This document shows positions 1 through 6,391 of a DNA stretch of 10,493 nucleotides, one piece after another. Origin of the DNA: JAKFFN01 sp964444305 (GTDB taxonomy: Bacteria; Sumerlaeota; Sumerlaeia; Sumerlaeales; Sumerlaeaceae). The notes beneath the pieces are model-generated. The model had not been told where the DNA came from, ran no database searches, and worked only from the letters and a program-made list of their open reading frames with translations. Numbering within the stretch: the first letter of the stretch is position 1; every line of letters begins with the position of its first letter. A program made the translations under genes and the position numbers. Location of the stretch: contig CAYUGQ010000094.1 in the NCBI GenBank assembly GCA_964444305.1, forward strand, positions 1 to 10,493, given 5' to 3'.

Positions 1-943
1 TGCCGATTTCGCGGGTGCGTTCGGTGACGGTTACGAGCATGATGTTCATGATTCCTATGCCGCCGACGAGAAGGGAGATGCTGGCTACGCCGCTGAGGAG
101 GAGGGTGAACAGGCGGCTTACTTCGTTGAGACTGTCGGCGACTTCCTGCAGGTTGCGTACGCGGAAATCATCGGGCTGGTTTGCCTGAAGTCGGTGTTGA
201 CGACGCAGTACGGTGGATATTTTGGTTATTGCGTCTTCCATTTCGATGCCGTCGCGGATTGTGAGGTGGATGTTATTGAGGCGTTCCTGGCCTGTGAGGC
301 TGTTCATTGCGGTGTTCAGAGGGACGACGATCTGGTTGTCGGGATTGAACCAGCCCTGGTCGCCTTTGACTTTGGTTACGCCAATGACGAGGTAGTTTGA
401 GCCTTCGATTTTTATTTGTTCGCCGATGGCGGGGGCTTCGGGGTGACCGAAGAGGTCTGCGACGACTTGTGGGCCGAGAACGGCGACTTTGGCGCGCTGT
501 TCGACTTCCATTTCGGTGAAGGGCCGGCCGCGTTCGATTTCGAAGTTTCGGACTTCGAAGAATGTGGGAGGGGCGCCGATGATGGAGGTGTTGGTGTTGT
601 TGCTGAGATATTTTACCTGGAGGCGGGTGGATATTTCGGGGGAGGCCATGACGACTTCGGGTATTTCGTCGAGGATGGCTTCGGCGTCTTCGAGGGTGAG
701 GTCGCGGGTTTGGCCGGTGCCGACGACACCGCCGCCGCGTCGCCATTCGGGGCTGATGGTGAGGAGGTTGCTGCCCATGCTTCTGACGGATTCGGTGACT
801 TTTTCTTTTGTTCCGGCGCCGAGGGCGAGCATGGCAATTACGGCGGCGACGCCGATGATGATGCCGAGCATGGTTAGAAATGAGCGTAGCTTGTTTGCGG
901 CTATGCTCTTGTAGGCTATCTTGATAATGGTCCAGATCAGCAT
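1..943 (-). CDS. MacB/FtsX-type ABC transporter permease (3' end cut by window edge)
   Basis: Inner-membrane permease of the MacB/FtsX family, partial: 314 residues are visible and the C-terminal membrane helices lie beyond base 1. I translated it by hand and the frame is open throughout. The start MLIWTIIKIAYKSI, then NKLRSFLTMLGIIIGV, is the typical N-terminus of these permeases, with transmembrane helix 1 at about residues 22-44. A periplasmic MacB_PCD-like domain follows at about residues 45-275. Helix 2 (about 278-305) contains GGIGIMNIMLV and is followed by the conserved TERTREIG. There is no ATPase domain at the N-terminus, so this is a stand-alone permease rather than true MacB; its ATPase and membrane-fusion partners would be sought to the left. 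The family exports lipoproteins, peptides or drugs, or acts mechanically; the substrate cannot be read here. The ATG at 943 fits the family start, although no clear Shine-Dalgarno precedes it. It is divergent from comEC. Confidence 0.93.
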   Translation of the reverse strand, partial: MLIWTIIKIAYKSIAANKLRSFLTMLGIIIGVAAVIAMLALGAGTKEKVTESVRSMGSNLLTISPEWRRGGGVVGTGQTRDLTLEDAEAILDEIPEVVMASPEISTRLQVKYLSNNTNTSIIGAPPTFFEVRNFEIERGRPFTEMEVEQRAKVAVLGPQVVADLFGHPEAPAIGEQIKIEGSNYLVIGVTKVKGDQGWFNPDNQIVVPLNTAMNSLTGQERLNNIHLTIRDGIEMEDAITKISTVLRRQHRLQANQPDDFRVRNLQEVADSLNEVSRLFTLLLSGVASISLLVGGIGIMNIMLVTVTERTREIG

Positions 944-968
944 GTGACGGGCTCGCGCGGTTTTACCA

Positions 969-985
969 GTCTTTGGGAAAAAGAC
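969..985. repeat. Short perfect inverted repeat in the divergent permease/comEC gap
   Basis: GTCTTT (969-974) and AAAGAC (980-985) form a perfect 6-base inverted repeat around the 5-base loop GGGAA. It sits in the 103-base gap between two divergent starts (943 minus, 1047 plus), so an operator or leader hairpin is possible. No T-run follows, so it is not an intrinsic terminator. A repeat this short can occur by chance. Confidence 0.3.
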
Positions 986-1031
986 GAGTTGTTTGGTGTG
1001 GAATTTTCTTGCGGGATTGGGCAGCGGACTG

Positions 1032-1038
1032 GGAAAGG
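1032..1038 (+). promoter_or_regulatory. Ribosome binding site that decides the comEC start
   Basis: GGAAAGG lies 8 bases before the ATG at 1047. The frame is also open upstream to a TTG at 993, which would add 18 residues, but I see no comparable site before it. The protein read from 1047 begins MDIFRRPLLPCIL, the usual ComEC N-terminus, so 1047 is the preferred start. Confidence 0.6.
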
Positions 1039-1046
1039 TCTGCGCG

Positions 1047-3518
1047 ATGGACATCTTTCGTCGCCCGTTGCTTCCCTGCATTCTGTGTTATGTTTTGGGT
1101 CTATGGCTTGTTCATGAGATTGCTCATGTTTGGCCAATGGCGGCGGTTGCCCTGGGTGGGATTATTTTGGGGGTGGGTGGTTTTCTGGCGTGGAGATGGA
1201 GGAGCCGGACGCCGGCTTTGATGGTTTTGCTTGTGGTGGCGGGGGGGTTGGTGATGGGGGTGAGGGAACGGGAGGAGGGGCGTGCGCAGGAGGTGGTTGC
1301 TGCTTTGTCTTCGGGGTTGCCGCGGATTATTACGGGGACGGTTCGAGAATCGTTTGGGGCGCAGATGGAAGATCATGTTCAGGTTGAGATCAGTGATATC
1401 TGGATTACGAGTGGAACTGCGGAGGTTTTCCTGCCGGGGCGGATGAGGGTTTATGCGGAGACGGGATTTTTTTCGGGTGGAAATGTGCCTGCGCCGGGGG
1501 AGCGGGTGTCTTTTCTGGGGTCGGTGGAGCGACCGCGGGCGCTGGCTAATTTCTTCGGGTTTAATCGCGGTGAGGCGTTGCGGCATCGGCAGGTTTATAG
1601 TGTGGGACAACCCCTGGCTGTGGGGGAGGTGGCGGTTGTTAATTCTGATTTTGGTGGGGTGCGTGGGAGGGTTCACCGGAGCCTGATGGGGTTTCGGGAG
1701 GATGTGTCTGAGCGGTTGAGTGATAATATGACCGGGCGGGAGGCACGGTTGATGAGGGCGATGTTGTTTAATGATATGCGGTCTTTGCTTCCTGCGGAGA
1801 AGGCTGTTTTTCGTGAGAGTGGGACTTTGCATTTGTTTGCGGTGAGTGGTTTGCATGTGGCGATTTTGGGGGGGATGATTAATTTGCTGTTCAGGGCGAT
1901 GCGGTTTGGGCTTCGGGGGAGCTGGATTGCGACGGCGGTGGTTATGCTGCTGTATTTGTGGATGGTGGATTTTGTGCCGTCGGCTACGCGGGCTTATTTT
2001 ATGCTGGTGGCGATTACGCTGGGGGAGGTGGTGCGGCGGGAGGTGGATGCGCTTTCGAGCCTGATGTTGTCTGTGGCGATCATTGTGATGATTGATCCGG
2101 CTGCGGTTTGGGACGCAGGGTTTTTGCTTAGTGTGGCGGGGGTGGTTGGGATTGTGATGATCACGCCGTTGTTGCGGCTGTGGTTTGGGCCGGATTATGA
2201 GGTGCCGAACTGGTGGCAGCGATTGGTGGGTTATGTAGCGGATACGGTTTATGTGGGGATTGCTGTTACTGTTGCGTTGCTGCCGTTGCAGATTTTGTAT
2301 TTCGGGTTTTGGAATGCGATGAGTGTTCCGGCGAATCTGGCTTTGGCTTCGCTTTCTACTTTTGTGCTTAGCGCGGGGGTGCTTGCGGCGGCGCTTTCTT
2401 TTGTGTGGGAGGGCGGGGCGGTGTTTTGCGGGGAGACGGCGTCGGCGGCGATGTCTTTGCTTTATGTGATTGCTGATATGGCGGCGGAGGCGGGGTGGGC
2501 TATTTTCTATTTTCGTCGTGTTCCGGTGTGGCTGTTTTTTGGAAGTCTCACTGTGCTGCTGGGGGGGTATCATTTTATGTTTCGGAGCTCGCCGGAGTTT
2601 GCATTAAAGAGCCGGGCGCGGTTTGTGTGTCATTGCGTTTGTGGTTTGGGGCTCCTGGTGAGTTTTCAGATTTATGATGAGATCGGGCCGCGGAGGCTGG
2701 AGATCTGGTCGTTTGACGTGGGGCAGGGAGATTCTACGCTGGTGCGGCTGGCGGATGGCACGACGATTCTTGTGGATGGGGGGCGGTCGTTTCCGGTGGA
2801 TATGGGGGGGATGGTTGTTGTGCCGCAGTTGCGGGGGCTGGGTATTGATCGGCTGGATTTTGTTGTGGCGACGCATGATGATGATGATCATACGGGTGGG
2901 ATTGCGGAGGTGATTCGGTCGGTGGGGGCGGATGTTTTGATTTTGCCGGAGGGGTTTGTGGGGAAATCGAGGTCGTCTGTGGCTATGATTGAGGAGGCGG
3001 GTCGGCATGGGTGCCGGATTCAGTATATGGCGGCGGGGGAGATGGCTGTGGCGGGGGGATGTCGTTTGTCGATTTTGAATCCACCGGCGGGTCATGAGAT
3101 TGCGGAGGACAATGAGGCTTCTATTGCGCTGGGGATTGAGTATGGAGATTTTAAGGGGCTGCTGATGGGGGATGCGGGTTTGATGACGGAGGCGAGGCTG
3201 GTGAATCAATGGCGGAATGGGGTGGGGGGTGGGTTTGAGGATGTGACTTTTTTAAAGTTGGGCCATCATGGTAGCCGTACGTCGACAGGGGAGGAGTTTT
3301 TGGGGGCGGTGCGGCCGCTGGTGGCGCTGGCTTCGTGTGGGTTTGAGAATCAGTTTGGTCACCCGGCGGCGGAGGTTGTTGAGCGGTTGAATCGGGAAGG
3401 GACGGAGCTTTTTCAGACGGGTCGGGATGGGGCGGTGCTGGTGAGCAGTGATGGGGAGAGGGTTTGGGTGGAGACGGCGCGGGGTGGGGGGAGACATGAT
3501 CGGGCTGGAGGTGAGTAA
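1047..3518 (+). CDS. comEC: ComEC/Rec2 family DNA-uptake channel protein
   Basis: Polytopic inner-membrane protein that passes single-stranded DNA into the cytoplasm during natural transformation. It has 823 residues from ATG 1047, near the family's usual length, with all three expected parts. An N-terminal helix pair (RPLLPCILCYVLG) and a DUF4131-like soluble domain come first. The Competence membrane domain follows, with FAVSGLHVAIL (near base 1836), PSATRAYFML and FLLSVAGVVGI. The C-terminal metallo-beta-lactamase-like domain has FDVGQGD (near 2711), THDDDDHTGG (H610, D612, D614, H615), LGHHGSRTST (H740, H741) and FGHP (H772). HxDxDH in place of HxHxDH is, as I recall, common in ComEC and not a defect. 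The gene is intact, with TAA at 3516-3518. No other competence gene is in the window, so active transformation is inferred only from this gene. It has unusually many G7 tracts and GGG glycine codons. Confidence 0.96.
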   Translation: MDIFRRPLLPCILCYVLGLWLVHEIAHVWPMAAVALGGIILGVGGFLAWRWRSRTPALMVLLVVAGGLVMGVREREEGRAQEVVAALSSGLPRIITGTVRESFGAQMEDHVQVEISDIWITSGTAEVFLPGRMRVYAETGFFSGGNVPAPGERVSFLGSVERPRALANFFGFNRGEALRHRQVYSVGQPLAVGEVAVVNSDFGGVRGRVHRSLMGFREDVSERLSDNMTGREARLMRAMLFNDMRSLLPAEKAVFRESGTLHLFAVSGLHVAILGGMINLLFRAMRFGLRGSWIATAVVMLLYLWMVDFVPSATRAYFMLVAITLGEVVRREVDALSSLMLSVAIIVMIDPAAVWDAGFLLSVAGVVGIVMITPLLRLWFGPDYEVPNWWQRLVGYVADTVYVGIAVTVALLPLQILYFGFWNAMSVPANLALASLSTFVLSAGVLAAALSFVWEGGAVFCGETASAAMSLLYVIADMAAEAGWAIFYFRRVPVWLFFGSLTVLLGGYHFMFRSSPEFALKSRARFVCHCVCGLGLLVSFQIYDEIGPRRLEIWSFDVGQGDSTLVRLADGTTILVDGGRSFPVDMGGMVVVPQLRGLGIDRLDFVVATHDDDDHTGGIAEVIRSVGADVLILPEGFVGKSRSSVAMIEEAGRHGCRIQYMAAGEMAVAGGCRLSILNPPAGHEIAEDNEASIALGIEYGDFKGLLMGDAGLMTEARLVNQWRNGVGGGFEDVTFLKLGHHGSRTSTGEEFLGAVRPLVALASCGFENQFGHPAAEVVERLNREGTELFQTGRDGAVLVSSDGERVWVETARGGGRHDRAGGE
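1256..1280 (+). other. Canonical G-quadruplex motif inside comEC
   Basis: Four G tracts (GGGGG 1256-1260, GGG 1264-1266, GGG 1270-1272, GGGG 1277-1280) are separated by loops of 3, 3 and 4 bases, meeting the usual G3+N1-7 rule. A further G7 run lies at 1241-1247. It is on the coding strand, so it could form in the mRNA as well as the DNA. No function is shown; it may simply follow from the G-rich codon use of this strand. Confidence 0.5.
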
Positions 3519-3529
3519 TAAAAAAAAGA

Positions 3530-3567
3530 CGGAGAACCCTGGTGGGGTTTCTCCGCCTTAAGTTTTT
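3530..3567. terminator. Bidirectional intrinsic terminator between convergent genes
   Basis: CGGAGAACCC (3530-3539) pairs with GGGTTTCTCCG (3545-3555) with a single bulged A, around a TGGTG loop. TTTTT (3563-3567) follows on the plus strand. A run of A at 3519-3527 lies on the other side, giving a U-run to minus-strand transcripts. The hairpin begins 11 bases after the comEC stop and lies just past the 3' end of the minus-strand gene at 3583, so it probably serves both. Confidence 0.8.
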
Positions 3568-3582
3568 CCAGCAGTGGAAAGA

Positions 3583-4005
3583 CTAAAGTGTGAGGCGTGG
3601 GTCGCCGTCCCGATCGAAGTAGGGAAGCTGTTCACCCCAGACGTCTGGCAGGGGTGTGGCGGGGTACATGAGGGGCTCATAGTTTGCTGGGGCGGGTACG
3701 GGGAACGTAAATGTTTCGTATGCGCCTGTGGCAAAGCGGGTAAAGCCCCAGCCAACACCTTTTACACCGCCGACGATAATTCCGGTAGCGGGATCGCTTT
3801 TGCGCCATTCGCGGCTGATGTTTTTGGGAACTTCAACAAAACCGGTGGCCATGTTTGCGAGGCCGCGGCCGAGTTTATTCTGCATGCGGCCGAACGCGCT
3901 CTGGTCACGGTACTCATCGCCATACATCTGGGCGTTGGCCGTGCCGGCAGCAAGCATTAGAGCGGCGGCGGCTGTGACAGTGGCAAATGTATTTCTGGTC
4001 ATCAT
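3583..4005 (-). CDS. Small exported protein, TIGR04073-like (exosortase system-associated), paralogue 1
   Basis: 140-residue exported protein of unknown function. Residues 1-25 form a Sec signal peptide ending in ANA before Q26. The mature part has KLGRGLANMATGFVEVPKNI (about 44-63), REWRKSDPATGIIVGG (65-80), KGVGWGFTRF (82-91), GAYETFTF (94-101) and PANYEPLMYP (106-115). I recognise this pattern from TIGR04073, a family noted in bacteria with exosortase/PEP-CTERM systems. Small glycines alternate with hydrophobic residues around 76-95, which could suit membrane association; that is inference. The start is either ATG 4005 (AAGGAG 11 bases upstream) or an in-frame TTG at 4011 or 4014, of which 4014 is too close to the site. 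It lies 65 bases downstream of its paralogue and is probably cotranscribed. No exosortase or PEP-CTERM protein is in the window. Confidence 0.85.
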   Translation of the reverse strand: MMTRNTFATVTAAAALMLAAGTANAQMYGDEYRDQSAFGRMQNKLGRGLANMATGFVEVPKNISREWRKSDPATGIIVGGVKGVGWGFTRFATGAYETFTFPVPAPANYEPLMYPATPLPDVWGEQLPYFDRDGDPRLTL

Positions 4006-4051
4006 CTTCAACAAATCTCCTTAACCTTGGCCTGAACTTTTCAACTACGGG

Positions 4052-4074
4052 ATTGATTGTCCAGAAAAATCAAT
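4052..4074. repeat. Inverted repeat ATTGATT-N9-AATCAAT upstream of paralogue 1
   Basis: ATTGATT (4052-4058) and AATCAAT (4068-4074) are perfect 7-base inverted arms. The repeat overlaps the stop codon of the upstream gene (4070-4072) and lies 47-69 bases before the ATG at 4005. No T-run follows the hairpin on either strand, so it is not an obvious terminator. The outer half-sites ATTGAT/ATCAAT match those of the repeat at 4493-4512, upstream of the second paralogue, though the spacing differs. An operator or a partial attenuator is possible. Confidence 0.4.
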
Positions 4075-4474
4075 ATAGCTGGGAAGAACGCTGCTGGTGG
4101 TAATATTCTTCGGCGCCCCAGTCGTATCCGTCTTCCAGTGGGAGCTCAGGATACACAAGGGGCTGATAATTTGCGGGCTGATCCTTGGTGAAGGTTACCA
4201 TCTCATAAACGCCGGCGCCGAAGCGCTGGGCACCACGATACATGCCTTTGCCTGTGCCGGTTACGACGCCGGTGAGGGGGTCTACGTTCTGCCAGTCGCG
4301 ATTAACTTCTTTGGGGATTTCGGCCCAGAAAAACATGGTGTTTACGAAGCCACGGGCGAACTTACGCGATTTTTTTGCGCCGGTGTTTTGCGGATAAAAT
4401 GGACCACGGGCGACGGCAGTGCTGCAGATGGCCAGCACCAGCGCAGCAAGTCCCAGCAGACGAGCATGTTTCAT
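4070..4474 (-). CDS. Small exported protein, TIGR04073-like (exosortase system-associated), paralogue 2
   Basis: 134-residue exported protein of unknown function and a diverged paralogue of the gene at 3583-4005. The signal peptide covers about residues 1-22, with likely cleavage after AVA. Shared positions include RGFVN (41-45), EIPKEVNRDW (52-61), DPLTGVVTG (65-73), KGMYRG (76-81), RFGAGVYEMVTF (84-95) and PANYQPLVYPELPLED (100-115). The tail is Tyr/Gln/Ser-rich (YYHQQRSSQLY) where the paralogue has an Asp/Arg tail, so the C-termini have diverged most. The start is ATG 4474 with GAGG about 10 bases upstream. A TATAAT -10 hexamer at 4516-4511 lies on the same strand, giving a leader of roughly 30 bases. 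This gene and the next one downstream probably form a two-gene operon. Confidence 0.85.
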   Translation of the reverse strand: MKHARLLGLAALVLAICSTAVARGPFYPQNTGAKKSRKFARGFVNTMFFWAEIPKEVNRDWQNVDPLTGVVTGTGKGMYRGAQRFGAGVYEMVTFTKDQPANYQPLVYPELPLEDGYDWGAEEYYHQQRSSQLY

Positions 4475-4492
4475 TAGATCATAACCTCAATT

Positions 4493-4516
4493 ATTGATAA
4501 TCGAATATCAATTATA
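4493..4516. promoter_or_regulatory. Inverted repeat overlapping a minus-strand -10 box (candidate operator)
   Basis: ATTGATA (4493-4499) and TATCAAT (4506-4512) are perfect arms around a 6-base centre. The right arm overlaps a consensus TATAAT read on the minus strand (4516-4511) and serving the gene that starts at 4474. The repeat is 57-76 bases before the divergent metal-binding-protein start at 4569. AT-rich palindromes of about 20 bases with GATAAT-like halves are typical of Fur-family sites, and a Zur-like role beside a zinc-binding lipoprotein is an attractive inference. No matching -35 is evident, and no regulator gene is in the window. Confidence 0.45.
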
Positions 4517-4519
4517 CCA

Positions 4520-4540
4520 GATAGTAAAAAACGGACTATC
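4520..4540. repeat. Second inverted repeat GATAGT-N9-ACTATC in the same divergent region
   Basis: GATAGT (4520-4525) and ACTATC (4535-4540) are perfect 6-base arms around AAAAAACGG. The repeat lies just upstream of the substrate-binding-protein gene and 8 bases from the previous repeat, so the divergent gap holds two adjacent dyads. Its role is unknown; regulation of the plus-strand gene is possible. Confidence 0.35.
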
Positions 4541-4568
4541 GTTCTTGTGAAGGTAAAGCAATAAAAAT

Positions 4569-5591
4569 ATGGACTCGTATCGTTTTGGTTGTTTCAGGAA
4601 GTTGAAGCTGGTTGTTTTGGGGGTTGTTGCGGCGGCTGTTGTGTGTGGTTGCAACCGTGATAATATTTTGGAGGAGGCGGGGGGGCGAGTCATTGTTGTG
4701 GCGACGATTCCTCCGCTGGCGGATTGGGCGGAGCAGGTGGGTGGGGATCATGTTTATGTGAAGACGCTTTTGCCGCCGGGGGTGAGCCCTCATACGTTTG
4801 ATCCGTCGCCGCGGGATATGCGGATGATCAGTCAGGCGAAGCTGCTGGTTAAGGTTGGGCTTCACATGGATGACTGGGGAGCGAGCCTGGCGCGGGCGGC
4901 TGGTTCAACTGGGCCGGTGGTCGTGAGTCTGGGGGCCCCCCCGGCGGCGGGGCGGAAACTGCCGGATGTGGAGCACCTGGATGAGCATGATCATGACCAC
5001 CACCATCATGGAGATGATGACCATGACCACCATCATCATCACCATCATGGGGTAAATCCGCATTTCTGGCTGGATCCGGTGGTTGCGATGGATTGTGTGG
5101 GAATTATCCGGGATACGCTGATTGCGGCTGATCCGGAGAACCGGGAGCATTATGAGGCTAATGCGGCGGCTTATATGGATGAACTAACGGGGCTGCATGA
5201 TGAGATGACGGCGGGGCTGGAAGCTTTTGGTGGTCGGGGGTTTGTGTCTTTTCATAATGCGTGGCCTTACCTGGCGGCGCGGTATAACCTGGATATTGCT
5301 GCTGTGATTGAGGAGTATGCGGGGAAGACTCCGGGGGAGCGTTATCTTCGGATGGTTACGGATCGGGTGAAGGAGTTGGGGATTAGGACGATTTTTTCTG
5401 AGCCTCAGTTGAATCCGCGTGTGGCGGAGGTGCTGGCGCAGGAGGTTGGTGCGGAGGTTCGGGTGCTTGATCCTTATGGTACTCCGGGGGAGGAAGAGCG
5501 GGATACTTATGTGAAGACTATGAGGTATAATTTGGAGCAGCTTCAGTCGGCGTTTGGTGCGGAGCAGGCGGGGGATCAGTCTTCGATGTAA
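4569..5591 (+). CDS. znuA: Zinc-type ABC transporter substrate-binding lipoprotein with His-rich loop
   Basis: Extracytoplasmic metal-binding protein of the cluster A-I family (ZnuA/TroA/AdcA), 340 residues, that delivers metal to an ABC importer. A lysine/arginine N-region and a hydrophobic stretch (12-25) lead to C28 in VCGC, a likely lipidation site, though Cys at -2 is unusual. Expected ligand sites are present: H75 (SPHTFDPSP), H165 (NPHFWLDP), H229 (SFHNAWPY) and an acidic candidate at D301 (LDPYG); E278 is in FSEPQLNPR. Three histidines favour zinc over manganese, whose binders usually have Glu at the third site. Residues 136-160 hold 15 His among Asp/Glu, the hallmark loop of zinc binders. 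The start ATG 4569 has only a distant GAAGGT (about 14 bases). The family's ATPase and permease genes are not adjacent. Its 3' end overlaps the convergent pssA by 16 bases. Confidence 0.92.
   Translation: MDSYRFGCFRKLKLVVLGVVAAAVVCGCNRDNILEEAGGRVIVVATIPPLADWAEQVGGDHVYVKTLLPPGVSPHTFDPSPRDMRMISQAKLLVKVGLHMDDWGASLARAAGSTGPVVVSLGAPPAAGRKLPDVEHLDEHDHDHHHHGDDDHDHHHHHHHGVNPHFWLDPVVAMDCVGIIRDTLIAADPENREHYEANAAAYMDELTGLHDEMTAGLEAFGGRGFVSFHNAWPYLAARYNLDIAAVIEEYAGKTPGERYLRMVTDRVKELGIRTIFSEPQLNPRVAEVLAQEVGAEVRVLDPYGTPGEEERDTYVKTMRYNLEQLQSAFGAEQAGDQSSM
4974..5048 (+). repeat. His/Asp codon-rich tract (CAT/CAC/GAT) encoding the metal loop
   Basis: This stretch encodes residues 136-160 of the substrate-binding protein, mostly CAT, CAC, GAT and GAC codons in imperfect triplet repeats, with seven histidine codons in a row at 5028-5048. 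Such tracts can change length by replication slippage in units of three without breaking the frame. Loop length may therefore vary between strains. Confidence 0.75.
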
Positions 5592-6382
5592 GCGGGGTCG
5601 TCCTCGTCGAGGTCGGGCTTTGGGTCGTGCTGGGGGGGCTTATGCCACCAGCGGCGTGTCAGGTGGCCGAATACGCCGCCGAGGACGTAGATCATGAAAC
5701 CGAAGAATACGACGGCTTCGAGGAATTCTTTGAGGATGATGAGCAGGGCGATGATGAGGAGGAGGAGGGGGAGGACATCGAATTGTTTGCGGCGTTCGAG
5801 CTTTAGCTGTTTGAAGCTGGGGTAACTGATGGTGCTGACCATGAGAAATGCGAGGCCTAACATCATGGCTGGCAGGAAGTTGAGGATGAACTTTTTGTCC
5901 CATTCGGGGTCGACGCGCTGGAAGAAGAGGAAGCTGGAGACTACCATGCCGGCGGCGGCGGGGATGGGTAGGCCGGTGAAGGACTTTTTCTCGACTTTTG
6001 TTTTTTGGACGTTGAAGCGGGCGAGGCGGAGGGCGCCGCATACGGCGAAGAACATGGCGGTGCCTTCTGCGATGTGGCGGTTTTCCATGTTGGACATGCG
6101 GGTGTAGATGAGGATGGCGGGGGCTACGCCGAAGGCTACTGCGTCTGCGAGGGAATCGAGCTGGGCGCCGAAGAGGCTTTCGGTGCGGGTGAGGCGTGCG
6201 ACGAGTCCATCGAGTAGATCGAGGACGGCGGCGGCGAGGATGAGCCAGCAGGAGAAGACATAGCGATGGTTGTCGTAGCCGTCTCCGAGTTCTGCCACGT
6301 TTATGACGTTGAGGATTGCGAGCATGCCACAGAACATGCTGGCGCAGGTGATTAGGCTTGGCAGAAGGAAGACTTTACGCAT
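5576..6382 (-). CDS. pssA: CDP-diacylglycerol--serine O-phosphatidyltransferase
   Basis: Integral membrane enzyme that makes phosphatidylserine and CMP from CDP-diacylglycerol and serine, the first step towards phosphatidylethanolamine. It has 268 residues from ATG 6382. The CDP-alcohol phosphatidyltransferase signature is complete: D55, D58-G59, A62-R63, G72, D76 and D80 (DLLDGLVAR...GAQLDSLAD). The bacterial PssA segments ALRLARFN (about 117-124) and FTGLPIPAAA (135-144) follow. Several helices lie between residues 5 and 240, and the C-terminal tail is acidic (DLDEDDPAYIED). An ATG at 6388 is also in frame, but AAGG is 7 bases from ATG 6382 and only 1 base from 6388, so the shorter form is preferred. 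That AAGG overlaps the psd stop codon, implying translational coupling to psd. The 3' end overlaps the convergent gene (5576-5591). Confidence 0.94.
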   Translation of the reverse strand: MRKVFLLPSLITCASMFCGMLAILNVINVAELGDGYDNHRYVFSCWLILAAAVLDLLDGLVARLTRTESLFGAQLDSLADAVAFGVAPAILIYTRMSNMENRHIAEGTAMFFAVCGALRLARFNVQKTKVEKKSFTGLPIPAAAGMVVSSFLFFQRVDPEWDKKFILNFLPAMMLGLAFLMVSTISYPSFKQLKLERRKQFDVLPLLLLIIALLIILKEFLEAVVFFGFMIYVLGGVFGHLTRRWWHKPPQHDPKPDLDEDDPAYIED

Positions 6383-6391
6383 GGCCATACC

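Noticed and set aside
2..877. Open plus-strand frames opposite the MacB-type permease
   Set aside because: They lie in register with the minus-strand permease codons and have Gly/Asp/Glu-rich unstructured translations. The permease on the other strand has clear family motifs.
993..1046. TTG at 993 as the comEC start
   Set aside because: The extra 18 residues do not look like the family N-terminus, and the better ribosome binding site is before ATG 1047.
1101..2573. 490-codon open frame on the minus strand opposite comEC
   Set aside because: The translation is low-complexity (rich in Arg, His, Pro, Asn, Gln), has no recognisable domain, and mirrors the G-rich codons of comEC.
4974..5048. Possible CRISPR or tandem repeat array
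   Set aside because: It is an in-frame His/Asp codon run within a gene, with no spacers or direct repeats.
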